Source: Actinomadura nitritigenes (GTDB lineage Bacteria > Actinomycetota > Actinomycetes > Streptosporangiales > Streptosporangiaceae). From it: a stretch of 64,000 nucleotides of DNA. Below, piece after piece: positions 44,900 to 53,294 of this stretch (the stretch's first letter is position 1; every line of letters begins with the position of its first letter). Location of the stretch: assembly GCF_017573545.1 (NCBI RefSeq), contig NZ_JAGEOK010000001.1:124001-188000 (forward strand), written 5' to 3'. The position numbers were made by a program, and so were the translations under genes. The notes beneath the pieces are model-generated. The model made no database searches. It was not told the DNA's origin and worked only from the letters and a program-made list of their open reading frames with translations.

Positions 44900-46546
44900 T
44901 CAGGCGTCCGGGGCGGTGTGGACCCGGGCGCCGTCGACGTAGGTCAGGTGGACGCGGGTCTCGGCGATGGCCGCGGCGGGGCCGGCGAACGGGTCGCGGT
45001 CCAGCACGACGAGGTCGGCGCGGTTGCCGGGGCGCAGCGAGCCGGTGTCGTCGAGGTGGTTCACGTGGGCGGAGCCGGCGGTGTAGGCGGCGAGGGCGGT
45101 GGCGAGGTCGAGGGCCTGCTCGGGCAGGAACGGCTCGTCGCCGCCGCCGGGCAGGACGCGGTTCACCGCGACGTGGATCCCCTCGAGCGGGTCGGCGCTG
45201 CTGACCGGCCAGTCGCTGCCGGCCGCGAGCGTCGCCCCGGCGCGCAGCAGGCCGCCGAACGGGTACTGCCAGGCGGCGCGCTCGGAGCCGAGGAACGGGA
45301 TGGTCAGCTCGTCCATCTGCGGTTCGTGCGCGGCCCACAGCGGCTGCATGTTGGCGGTCGCCCCGAGCGCGCGGAACCGTCCGACGTCGTCGGGGTGGAC
45401 GACCTGGAGGTGCGCCAGGTGCGGCCGGGTGTCGCGCCACCCGTTGGCGGCGCGGGCGGCCTCGACGGCGTCGAGCGCCTCCCGGACGGCGCGGTCCCCG
45501 AGCGAGTGGAAGTGGACCTGGAATCCGTGGGCGTCCAGGGCGGTGACGTACCCGCGCAGCGCGCCGGGGTCGACGAAGCTGAGGCCGCTGTTGGCGGTGG
45601 CGCAGCCGCAGCCGTCGAGGTAGGGGGCGGTCATGGCGGCGGTGAAGTTCTCCGCGACCCCGTCCTGCATGATCTTCACGCTGGTGCAGCGCAGCCGGCC
45701 GCGGGTGAGCCGCTCCCGCTTGTCCAGCAGGTCGGGGATCTGCTCCTCGCCGCGGGCGCGCGACCACCAGAGCGCGCCGACGACCGTGGCGGTCAGCGAC
45801 CCGTCGCCGGCCGCGGCGGCGTAGGCGTCGGACACGTCGGGGTAGCCGTCGGAGCCGCACACCAGGGCGTCCTGCCAGGCGGTGATGCCGAGGCCGTGGA
45901 GCATCTCCTGGGCGCGCAGCAGCCCGGCGATCCGGTCGGCGCGGGTGCGGGCGGGCAGCAGGCGGCCGACGAGCATCATCGCGCCCTCCTGCAGCATGCC
46001 GGTGGGGCGGCCCGCGCCGTCGCGCTCGATGCGCCCGTCGGACGGGTCGGGGGTGTCCGCGGTGATCCCGGCGAGCTCCAGCGCCCTGCTGTTCGCCCAG
46101 GCGCCGTGGTGGTCGCGGTTGACCAGGTAGACGGGCCGGTCGGGGACGGCCGCGTCGAGCGCCTCGCGGGTGGGGGTGCCGCCCGCGAAGCTCTCCATCG
46201 ACCAGCCGCCCCCCGTGATCCACTCCCGGCCGGGGTGGGCGCCGGCGTAGGCGCGGACGCGCCGCAGGTACTCCGCCGGGTCGACGGTGCCGGTGAGGTC
46301 GCACTCGCCGAGCTCGATGCCGCCCATGACGGCGTGGACGTGCGCGTCCTGGAAGCCGGGCAGCAGCGGCCGGCCGCGCAGGTCCACGACCTCGGTGCCG
46401 GGTCCGGCGAGGTCGTGGACCTCGGCGTGGCCGACGGCGGTGATCCGCCCGCCGGTGACGGCGAGCGCGGTGGCCCGGCTGCGCGCCGGGTCCATGGTCA
46501 GCACGGGTCCGCCGGTGAACAGCAGGTCGGCGGGCTTGCGGGTCAT
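44900..46546 (-). CDS. YtcJ-like amidohydrolase
   Basis: A 548-residue metal-dependent amidohydrolase. LLPGFQDAHVHAVMGG has the HxH pair at residues 69 and 71, VHFHSLGDRAVREALD, HLAHLQVVHPDDVGRF and LAAGSDWPVSSADPLEG supply further metal ligands and the catalytic Asp. YtcJ-like enzymes hydrolyse amides of varied nature. GGGAG lies 9 bases before the ATG at 46546. It is downstream of an APC permease on the same strand, so the pair probably imports and hydrolyses an amino-acid-like or amide compound. Confidence 0.9.
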   Translation of the reverse strand: MTRKPADLLFTGGPVLTMDPARSRATALAVTGGRITAVGHAEVHDLAGPGTEVVDLRGRPLLPGFQDAHVHAVMGGIELGECDLTGTVDPAEYLRRVRAYAGAHPGREWITGGGWSMESFAGGTPTREALDAAVPDRPVYLVNRDHHGAWANSRALELAGITADTPDPSDGRIERDGAGRPTGMLQEGAMMLVGRLLPARTRADRIAGLLRAQEMLHGLGITAWQDALVCGSDGYPDVSDAYAAAAGDGSLTATVVGALWWSRARGEEQIPDLLDKRERLTRGRLRCTSVKIMQDGVAENFTAAMTAPYLDGCGCATANSGLSFVDPGALRGYVTALDAHGFQVHFHSLGDRAVREALDAVEAARAANGWRDTRPHLAHLQVVHPDDVGRFRALGATANMQPLWAAHEPQMDELTIPFLGSERAAWQYPFGGLLRAGATLAAGSDWPVSSADPLEGIHVAVNRVLPGGGDEPFLPEQALDLATALAAYTAGSAHVNHLDDTGSLRPGNRADLVVLDRDPFAGPAAAIAETRVHLTYVDGARVHTAPDA

Positions 46547-46577
46547 GAAGGCGGTCTCCCTCGGACGGGCGGGAACG

Positions 46578-46629
46578 GCGGGACGGGGCGTCACGGTTCT
46601 TCGGCGGGCGGGACGGGGCGTCACGGTTC
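46578..46629. repeat. 22-bp direct repeat spanning the permease stop codon
   Basis: The 22-bp unit that starts GCGGGACGGGGCGTCACGG is present at 46578-46599 and 46608-46629, at a 30-bp period. The second copy contains the permease stop codon. It looks like a recent local duplication. Confidence 0.75.
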
Positions 46630-48129
46630 GGCGGTGCGGGCGGCGGGTCCGGGCAGCAGGTCGGGGGCGTCGGCGTCGGTGCCGCGTCCACCGGCGAAGT
46701 ACGGGGACCGGCGCACCCACTTGGCCCAGCCCGCGGCGACGAGTCCCGAGCCGAGCATCAGCGCGGGCATCGACAGCTCGAACCAGCCGTTGTCGGCGCG
46801 CAGCGCGAAGTGGTCGGTGGAGGTGGCGAAGTCCACGCACAGCAGCGTGCCCAGGACGAACAGGGTGAGCGCCCCCGCGACCGGCAGCACCACCGCCCGC
46901 ACGCCCTCCCGGAAGGAGGTGCGCAGCAGTCCGCGGAACCGGACCGCGGCGGCCAGCGCGGTCAGCCCGTAGTACAGCGCGACGACGATGCCGATCGCGT
47001 TGACGGCCGCCTCGATGAGCGTGCTGACCTTCGGGATGACCAGCGCGAACCCGGCGACCAGCGCGGCGATGGCGCCGATCAGCACGGTCCCGGCGGCGGG
47101 CGTGCCGTACCGGGGGTGCACCCGCGTCCACACCGGCCCGAGCGTCCGGTCGCGGCCCATCGCGAACATGCCCCGGACCGTCGGGATGACGCCGGCCTGC
47201 AGCGACGCCACGGCCGAGAAGGTCAGCGCGACCAGCGGCAGGACGGCCAGCGGCTGCCGGGCGAGCTGCGCGCCGAAGTAGGTGAGGCCCTGCGCGCCGT
47301 GGTCGGCCATCTGGTCGGCCGACAGCACCCGCTGGAAGGAGAGCGAGCCGAGCAGGAACAGCGCGAGCATGGTGAACAGCGAGATGAGCCCGGCGCGGGA
47401 CGCGTCGCGGTGGTCGCGGACCTCCTCGCTGACGCTGAACACCGCGTCGAACCCCCAGTAGGTGAAGACCGACAGCACCATCCCCTGCGCGAGCGCGTGC
47501 AGGGACGGGAAGCCGAACGGGTTGAACCATTCCAGGGTGAACGGGTGGTCGCCGACGACCAGGCCGTAGCCGCAGAAGCCGAGCAGCACCAGGTACTCGA
47601 ACACCAGCAGCCAGCGCTGGAACCGCGCGGCGAGGTTCACCCCGGCGATGGCCGTCGCCGTCACCGCCACGAGCACCGCCATCCCGAGGAGGGTGGCCTG
47701 CAGGTTGGAGTCGGGGTCCAGGGCCAGCCCGCCGAGGCGGTGCACGTGGGCCTCTCCGGCGAGCAGTATCAGCGCCGAGCCGGTGACCGTGGTGGTGTAG
47801 GCGAGGAAGACGATCGTGCCGACGATGTTGACCCAGCCGACGAGGAAGCCGAGCCAGGGGTTCAGCACGCGCCCGACCCACACGTAGGCGTTGCCGGCGT
47901 TCGGCTCCACCCGGTTGAGCCGGGCGAACGCGCCGCCGATGCACAGCACCGGCAGGAAGGCCAGCAGCGCCAGGATCGGCCCGTGCAGCCCGACGACGCC
48001 GACGATCACGCCGGTGCCGATGCCGATGCTGGTGGTCGCGGCGGTGCTGGACGCGGCGATGACGACGCCGTCGAGGACGCCGAGGGACCGTTTCAGGGAG
48101 GCGCCGGGCGGGGCGGGGGTGGGGTGCAT
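46621..48129 (-). CDS. APC-family amino acid/amine permease
   Basis: A 502-residue polytopic membrane protein with 12 to 13 hydrophobic helices. The first helix region (SLGVLDGVVIAASSTAATTS) has the small-residue kink typical of APC transporters. RLNRVEPNAGNAYVWVGRVL and FTYWGFDAVFSVSEEVRD (the conserved GFD/E in helix 6) are also characteristic. The C-terminal 30 residues are polar. The ATG at 48129 lacks a clear ribosome site. It lies upstream of the amidohydrolase and divergent from a TetR regulator, which together suggest a regulated uptake-hydrolysis unit. Confidence 0.88.
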   Translation of the reverse strand: MHPTPAPPGASLKRSLGVLDGVVIAASSTAATTSIGIGTGVIVGVVGLHGPILALLAFLPVLCIGGAFARLNRVEPNAGNAYVWVGRVLNPWLGFLVGWVNIVGTIVFLAYTTTVTGSALILLAGEAHVHRLGGLALDPDSNLQATLLGMAVLVAVTATAIAGVNLAARFQRWLLVFEYLVLLGFCGYGLVVGDHPFTLEWFNPFGFPSLHALAQGMVLSVFTYWGFDAVFSVSEEVRDHRDASRAGLISLFTMLALFLLGSLSFQRVLSADQMADHGAQGLTYFGAQLARQPLAVLPLVALTFSAVASLQAGVIPTVRGMFAMGRDRTLGPVWTRVHPRYGTPAAGTVLIGAIAALVAGFALVIPKVSTLIEAAVNAIGIVVALYYGLTALAAAVRFRGLLRTSFREGVRAVVLPVAGALTLFVLGTLLCVDFATSTDHFALRADNGWFELSMPALMLGSGLVAAGWAKWVRRSPYFAGGRGTDADAPDLLPGPAARTAEP

Positions 48130-48312
48130 GGGCTGCCCGATCCGTGAGGGCGGGGACACGGGCCCCGCGGGACGACGGTGGCGATGGCGACGCACTGACC
48201 GGTTCGCCCTGGTGAGCGGCCGGTGGGTCCATATGAAATAGCGCGTGCGCTTTTGTGGTCAATGGTGTTGTCATAAGGTGTCGCCGTCCCGTCCCCGCCC
48301 CCGGGAGCCCCC

Positions 48313-49047
48313 ATGGACCGCACTCCCCCGCAGCCCGACCGCGTCATCGCCCGCAAGCGCCGCCGCCGTCCGACCAGGTCGGGGGTCGTGCTGTCCCACG
48401 AGCTGATCGTCGCCACGGCGATCCGGCTGCTCGGCCAGGGCGGCGACGGCGCGCTCACCGTCCGGCGGCTCGGCACCGCGCTCGGCGCCGACCCGTCCTC
48501 GATCTACCGGTACTTCCGCGACACCGACGACCTCGTGCTCGCCGTCGCGGACGAGCTGATCGGCCGCACCCTCGCCGGCACCCGCACCGGCGGCGGCTGG
48601 CGCGACCGGCTGCGCAGCATCGGCGAGCACCTGCACGCCACCTACGTGGCGCACCCGCAGGTCGCGCTGCTCGCCGCGTCCCGCGTCACCCGCCGGCCCA
48701 ACGAGATCCGCGCCGTCGAGGCGGGCCTCGGCATCTTCCGCGAGGCCGGGTTCCCGCCGGCGCTCGCGGCCCGCCACTACCACCAGTTCATCGACCTCAC
48801 GCTCGGGTTCGCGGCGCTGGACGCGGCGGCGAACGCGCTGCCCGCAGAGGCCGCCGCCGCCGACGGCGCGGCATGGACGGCCACCTACGCCCGGCTGGCC
48901 CCGGACACCCACCCGCACATCAGCGCCTGCGCGGCGCCGCTGGCCGCGACGATGGTGACCAGCGCCTATCCGGGCGCGCTGTCCCTGTTCCTGGACGGCC
49001 TGGAGGCGCGCCTCGCCGCGGTCACGGCGCCTGGCACAGGTCGGTGA
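48313..49047 (+). CDS. TetR-family regulator
   Basis: A 244-residue repressor with an N-terminal basic extension (ARKRRRRPTRSGVVLSHELI) and a TetR HTH (ALTVRRLGTALGADPSSIYR then YFRDTDDLVLAVADEL). A helical ligand-binding domain follows. GGGAG precedes the ATG by 5 bases. It is divergent from the APC permease across 183 bp that contain a GCGCGTGCGC near-palindrome, so it probably controls the permease-amidohydrolase pair. Its 3' end overlaps the convergent MCE gene by 26 bp. Confidence 0.89.
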   Translation: MDRTPPQPDRVIARKRRRRPTRSGVVLSHELIVATAIRLLGQGGDGALTVRRLGTALGADPSSIYRYFRDTDDLVLAVADELIGRTLAGTRTGGGWRDRLRSIGEHLHATYVAHPQVALLAASRVTRRPNEIRAVEAGLGIFREAGFPPALAARHYHQFIDLTLGFAALDAAANALPAEAAAADGAAWTATYARLAPDTHPHISACAAPLAATMVTSAYPGALSLFLDGLEARLAAVTAPGTGR

Positions 49048-50026
49048 ACGTCGTGCACAGGTCGAGGTTGAAGGTGTCCACTCCGCTGCCGAGCAGGGTG
49101 CCGTCCGGTCCCGGAACGCGGATCAGTCCGCCGAGCCCCCGGAACAGCTCGTCCAGCACGTCCATCAGCACCGGCAGCCGCCGGTTCTGCCAGGCCAGGA
49201 CCTGCACGGCGTTCGCCGTCCCGTCGACCATGCGGCCCATGTTCACGCCATGGTCGCGGAGCGTGCCGCCCACCCGGTCCGACAGCTCCCCGGCGGCGTC
49301 CAGCAGCTGCGACACCTTGTCGGGCCGCCGGTAGACCACGGGCGCGAGCCGGTCGAGGTCGCCGGCCGCGCCGGTGATGGCGCCGCCGCGGCCGGCGAGC
49401 GTCCCCGACAGCCCCGCGACGTCGCCGATCAGCCGCCGGATCTCCGGCTCGCGCGCGTGGACCGCGTCGGTGAGCGCGGCTCCGTCGACGATCGTCCGGT
49501 GCAGCGCGGGCCCCTCGCCGCCCAGGCCGGACGCCAGCGTCCGCACGATCGTCGCGACGTCGGACGGGTCGATCGCGGCGGTGAGGCCGTACGCGCGGTC
49601 GGTGATCCCGGACGGTTCCACCGGGTCCGACGTGCGGGCGATCCGCGCGCCGTCGCGCAGCGCGGGCCCGGTGCCGAGGTCGAGGGTCAGGTCCTTCGGC
49701 CCGAAGACCGACACGGGCTCGATGCCCGCCCGCGTGGTCGCGGGGACGGCGACGCCCGCCTCCACCCGCAGCCCGACGGTGACCCGGCCGTCCCGCCGCA
49801 GCCGGACGGTCTCGACCCGCCCGACCGCGATGCCGCGGACCTTCACGTCCGACCTGCCGGGGTCCAGGCCCTCGCCGGCGGCCGAGAACACCGCGGTGAA
49901 GTGGCGCACCCGACCCGGCGAGGGGCTCCCGGCCACCACCAGCGCCGCCGCCGCGACCGCCAGCGCCGCGAACCCGGCCACCGCGTACAGCAGCCGGCTG
50001 CGCGCGGACAGGTGCTCATCGCCCAT
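49022..50026 (-). CDS. Solitary MCE (MlaD-type) family protein
   Basis: A 334-residue membrane-anchored protein. One N-terminal helix (LLYAVAGFAALAVAAAALVV) is followed by an MCE/MlaD domain at about 38-115 (FTAVFSAAGEGLDPGRSDVK then VRGIAVGRV; IEPVSVFGPKDLTLDLG). The C-terminus has a long helical region. MCE proteins normally come in sets of six with YrbE permeases and move lipids; here no such genes flank it. AGGGA lies 8 bases before the ATG. It is divergent from an MpaB-type oxygenase gene. Confidence 0.85.
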   Translation of the reverse strand: MGDEHLSARSRLLYAVAGFAALAVAAAALVVAGSPSPGRVRHFTAVFSAAGEGLDPGRSDVKVRGIAVGRVETVRLRRDGRVTVGLRVEAGVAVPATTRAGIEPVSVFGPKDLTLDLGTGPALRDGARIARTSDPVEPSGITDRAYGLTAAIDPSDVATIVRTLASGLGGEGPALHRTIVDGAALTDAVHAREPEIRRLIGDVAGLSGTLAGRGGAITGAAGDLDRLAPVVYRRPDKVSQLLDAAGELSDRVGGTLRDHGVNMGRMVDGTANAVQVLAWQNRRLPVLMDVLDELFRGLGGLIRVPGPDGTLLGSGVDTFNLDLCTTFTDLCQAP

Positions 50027-50166
50027 GGCGAGGTCCCTTCGTGAGGCCGCCATTGCACCCGCGCGGGCCCCGGCCGGGCTATGCGCCCGGCGACGAAGCT
50101 CGGGCGGCGGGCTGTGCTCCGGACCCACAAAAGTACGCTCACGGAGCATTTGGACATGCGACAAAA

Positions 50167-50195
50167 ATTGACTCGTGTCTCAATCCGGGTACCCT
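50167..50195 (+). promoter_or_regulatory. Promoter with overlapping operator upstream of the MpaB-type gene
   Basis: TTGACT (50168-50173) and TACCCT (50190-50195) with 16-bp spacing make a good promoter. The inverted repeat ATTGA (50167-50171)/TCAAT (50180-50184) covers the -35 box and suggests repression by an unidentified factor. AGGAGG follows at 50217-50222. Confidence 0.55.
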
Positions 50196-50226
50196 GGATG
50201 TAAGTGAACACTGGCCAGGAGGTGCG

Positions 50227-51210
50227 ATGCCCGCCCCAGCATCCGGCCCCACCACCGCCACCGCCGCGCCTCCGCAGGCCCGCGCGGCCGCCACCGCCCC
50301 GCTCGGCCCCGGCACCCTGCTCTGGCGGCACGCCGCCGACCTGCGGTCCCTGCTCCCCGGCGCCGCCGCCGGGCTGATGCAGCTCATGCACCCCGGCATC
50401 GGCGCCGGCGTCACCGAGCACTCCGCGTTCTTCGACGCCCCCTTCGACCGCATCCACCGGTCCGTCCCGCAGATCTGGGCGACGATCCTCGCCCCCGACG
50501 GCGACGCCCGCGCCCGCGCCATCCGCGACCTGCACCGCGGCATCGGCGGCGTCGACGAGCGCGCCCGCCGCTACCACGCCCTCGAACCCGAGACGTTCTG
50601 GTGGGCGCACGCCACCTTCACCTGGGAGATCTTCAAGGCCGCCGAGCTCTTCCACCCCGGCACCCTCACCGCCGAGGACCACGAGCGGATGTACGCCGAG
50701 ACCGTCACCTGGTACTCCCGCTACGGCGTCAGCATGCGCCCCGTCCCCGCCGACTACGCCGCCTTCACGTCGAAGTTCTGGCACGTCTGCGCCGAGCGGC
50801 TGGAGCTCACCCCCGCCGCCGCCCGCGCGCTGGAGATCGCCAAGCACGGTTCCGACACCGTCACGCTGCTGCCCGTCGGCGGGCCCCGCCTCGACCGCGC
50901 CGGCCGCCTCGTCGCCGAACGCCCGCTGCGCCTCATCACCTTCGGCTGCCTGCCCACCATCGTCCGCGACCGCTTCGACATCCCGTGGAGCGCCCTCGAC
51001 CAGGCGCAGTTCACCGCCCTCGCCATCGCGAACCGGCAGGGCTACCGGATGATCCCCAGCGGCGTCAACCACTGGGCGCTGCGCAGCATGCTCCGCTACA
51101 TCGGCGCGCACACCCGCGCCCAGCGCTACGTCTTCACCCAGGGCGGCGGCCCGCTGCGACCCCCGGCACGGCGCGGTCGACCCCTGCGCCGCCGCGCTCA
51201 GGTGTCGTGA
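50227..51210 (+). CDS. MpaB/DUF2236-family oxygenase
   Basis: A 327-residue protein of the MpaB/latex-clearing-protein-like family. LMQLMHPGIGAGVTEHSAFF near residue 60, DLHRGIGGVDERARRYHALE, FWWAHATFTWEIFKAAELF and a C-terminal helical part (RYIGAHTRAQRYVF) are conserved family segments. The His residues in these helices are those expected to bind haem. It would be an oxygenase with an unknown substrate. AGGAGG lies 4 bases upstream of the ATG. The basic tail PPARRGRPLRRRAQVS is unusual. Confidence 0.86.
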   Translation: MPAPASGPTTATAAPPQARAAATAPLGPGTLLWRHAADLRSLLPGAAAGLMQLMHPGIGAGVTEHSAFFDAPFDRIHRSVPQIWATILAPDGDARARAIRDLHRGIGGVDERARRYHALEPETFWWAHATFTWEIFKAAELFHPGTLTAEDHERMYAETVTWYSRYGVSMRPVPADYAAFTSKFWHVCAERLELTPAAARALEIAKHGSDTVTLLPVGGPRLDRAGRLVAERPLRLITFGCLPTIVRDRFDIPWSALDQAQFTALAIANRQGYRMIPSGVNHWALRSMLRYIGAHTRAQRYVFTQGGGPLRPPARRGRPLRRRAQVS

Positions 51211-51231
51211 CCGCAAGGACCACCCCGACCG

Positions 51232-51276
51232 GGTTCAGCGCGGCGCGGTTCAGCGCGGCGCGGTTCAGCCGGGCGG
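51232..51276. repeat. 15-bp tandem repeat, three copies
   Basis: GGTTCAGCGCGGCGC is repeated at 51232-51246 and 51247-51261, with a diverged third copy at 51262-51276. It lies between the stops of two convergent genes. Confidence 0.75.
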
Positions 51277-51279
51277 GGG

Positions 51280-52437
51280 TCAGCGGGCCGGGGCAGGGGT
51301 CGCGGGCCGGTCGCTCAGCTCCGCGCACGCGCTGAGGACGCGGTCCACATCGTCGTCGGTGAGGCCGGCGTGCACCGCAAGCCGCAGCAGGGTCCGTGAC
51401 CCGGGCATCCCCGAGAACAGCGCGGCGCTGAAGATGTCCCGCCCGACCAGCTCGTCCCGCAACCGCACCGCGTCGGCCTCCGTGGCGATCTCCAGCGCGA
51501 TGATCTGCGTGTCGGCGTCGACCGCGCCGAACCCCAGCGCCGCCAGGCCGCCGCGCAGCCGTCCCGCGGCCGCGCGGACCCGGTCGCGCCGCCAGCCGTC
51601 GGCGTGGACGACGTCCACCGCCGCCGCGAGGCCCGCGACCTCGTGCGCGGGCAGCGCCGGGCCGGACACCGAGGCCCCGAGGGCCCCGGCGAACGCGGGA
51701 TGGTCGCAGGCGATCAGGCCGGCGCGCGCGCAGAACGCCTTGCCGAGGCCGGCGGTGCGGAAGGCGACCCGGCCCGTCAGCCCCAGCTCGCCCACGAGGC
51801 CCTCGCCTCGCGCCCCCCGGACCCCGATCGCGTGCGACTCGTCGACGACCAGCAGGCACCCGTACGCTTCGGCGATCTCCACCAGGCCGTCCAGCGGGCA
51901 CACCGACCCGTCGGTGCCGTAGACCGCGTCCGCGCAGATCACCCCGGGCCCGCCCGCCTCGACACGGCGGCGCAGGTCCGCCAGGTCGTTGTGGTGGAAG
52001 CAGACCGTGTCGGCGCCGGCCGCCCGCGCGCCCGTCCACAGCGACGGGTGCGCGAGCGCGTCCAGGTAGACGGGCGTGCCGGGGCCGGCGGCCACCTGGA
52101 GCGCGACCGTCCCCGCGTGCCGGCCGGACGGGCACAGCACGGCCCGCCGCGCCGCCAGCAGGCCGGCGAAACGCGCGCCGAGCCGGACCTGCGGATGGTC
52201 GGCGGGGAGGCCCGCACCGTGCGCGGACGCCTTCGGCGCGGCGCGCAGCCCCGCCGTCATCGCCTTGGTGACCCGCGGATGCTCGCCGATGGCCAGATAG
52301 TCGCCGCAGGTCAGCACGATGGTCCGCGTGCCGGGCCGGGCCCGGCCGGCGGCCGCGAGCCGGCGCGCCCGGCGGCCGTCCACGGATCCGCGCAGGTGCC
52401 TGATGCGCTCGCCCAGTCGCTGGTGGGCGCTGGTCAT
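51280..52437 (-). CDS. CqsA-like alpha-oxoamine synthase family PLP enzyme (putative alpha-hydroxyketone autoinducer synthase)
   Basis: A 385-residue fold-type I aminotransferase of the alpha-oxoamine synthase group. Landmarks are VLTCGDYLAIGEHPRV, VDESHAIGVRGARGEGLVG (199-217, with the cofactor His) and FRTAGLGKAFCARAGLI, with the Schiff-base Lys233. The GLGKAF-x-x-RAG context is closer to the CqsA/LqsA autoinducer synthases than to KBL or BioF, which have TFSKALG-like sequence. CqsA makes alpha-aminoketone or alpha-hydroxyketone signals from acyl-CoA and an amino acid. No sensor-kinase gene is nearby. GGAGAG lies 8 bases before the ATG at 52437. Call at the subfamily level is tentative. Confidence 0.7.
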   Translation of the reverse strand: MTSAHQRLGERIRHLRGSVDGRRARRLAAAGRARPGTRTIVLTCGDYLAIGEHPRVTKAMTAGLRAAPKASAHGAGLPADHPQVRLGARFAGLLAARRAVLCPSGRHAGTVALQVAAGPGTPVYLDALAHPSLWTGARAAGADTVCFHHNDLADLRRRVEAGGPGVICADAVYGTDGSVCPLDGLVEIAEAYGCLLVVDESHAIGVRGARGEGLVGELGLTGRVAFRTAGLGKAFCARAGLIACDHPAFAGALGASVSGPALPAHEVAGLAAAVDVVHADGWRRDRVRAAAGRLRGGLAALGFGAVDADTQIIALEIATEADAVRLRDELVGRDIFSAALFSGMPGSRTLLRLAVHAGLTDDDVDRVLSACAELSDRPATPAPAR

Positions 52438-52575
52438 GGTCGTCACTCTCCCCGGTCGCGGGACGGCCACACAACGTAGTGTCCTCTAATCATAGGGTGA
52501 AAAGAATCTATGGCGTGGACCAATGCGCGGGTCCGCCGGCGGGGCATTCGAGTGGAACAGATCATTCCGTTCTGG

Positions 52576-52581
52576 TATACT
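52576..52581 (+). promoter_or_regulatory. Extended -10 box for a leaderless transcript
   Basis: TGGTATACT contains TATACT with the extended TGN motif, ending 7 bases before the ATG at 52589. No ribosome site is present. Confidence 0.55.
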
Positions 52582-52588
52582 CGTCCTC

Positions 52589-53179
52589 ATGAACGAGATC
52601 ACCGTCTCCGGCTGGACCGTCCTCGACACCGCCCACGAGGCCCTCCGCTCCACCGTCCGCGGCATCACCGCCGCCGACCTGGACCGCCCCACCCCCTGCT
52701 CCGAGTGGACGGTCGCCCAGGTCCTCCAGCACGCGGCCGGAGACCAGCTCGCCTACGCCGCCTCCATCACCGGCGGACCCGGGCCCGACTTCAACCCGTT
52801 CGCCCCGTCCGGCAGCCTCGACGCCGAGCCGCTCGCCCTGCTGGAGCCCGCCCTCACCGCCGGCGCCGCCGCATGGGCCACCGTGGACCGCGATGCCGCC
52901 GAGGCGCCGGTCCCGGTCCCGCCCGGCTCGCTCGCCCCGTGGCTGGGCGCCGGCGCCGCCGCCCTCGACGCCGCCGTGCACGCCTGGGACATCGCCCTCG
53001 CGACCGGCCAGGAGTCGCCGCTCACCGCCGGCCTCGCGCGGGACCTGCACAAGGTCGCCGTCGAGATCGTCGAGCCGCTGCGCCGGTTCGGCGCCTACGC
53101 CGCCCCGATCGACGCGCCCGGCGACGAGATCGCCGACCTGCTGCACTACCTCGGCCGCGACCCCGCCTGGACGGCCTGA
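52589..53179 (+). CDS. TIGR03086-type DinB-like metal-binding protein
   Basis: A 196-residue four-helix-bundle protein of the DinB/mycothiol-dependent maleylpyruvate isomerase group. The typical segments are LDRPTPCSEWTVAQVLQHAA near residue 32 (first metal His) and LDAAVHAWDIALATGQ near 130 (second His). Some members use mycothiol as cofactor, which would fit an actinomycete. The substrate is unknown. An upstream in-frame extension lacks a start signal and the -10 box supports the ATG at 52589. Confidence 0.84.
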   Translation: MNEITVSGWTVLDTAHEALRSTVRGITAADLDRPTPCSEWTVAQVLQHAAGDQLAYAASITGGPGPDFNPFAPSGSLDAEPLALLEPALTAGAAAWATVDRDAAEAPVPVPPGSLAPWLGAGAAALDAAVHAWDIALATGQESPLTAGLARDLHKVAVEIVEPLRRFGAYAAPIDAPGDEIADLLHYLGRDPAWTA

Positions 53180-53294
53180 CCCCCGCCGCCGGACGCCGCG
53201 TCCCCGCTCCCGACGCGCAGCGTCCGGCGACCATTCCCCTCCAGGGCGGGCGCCGGTCGCGCGTTCTTCAACCGCGTGGTCCACAACGGACGGT

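Noticed and set aside
48233..48260. GCGCGTGCGC as a firm TetR operator between the APC permease and its regulator
   Set aside because: The near-palindrome is short and made of G/C only, so it is common by chance here. It is mentioned with the gene but not listed as a site.
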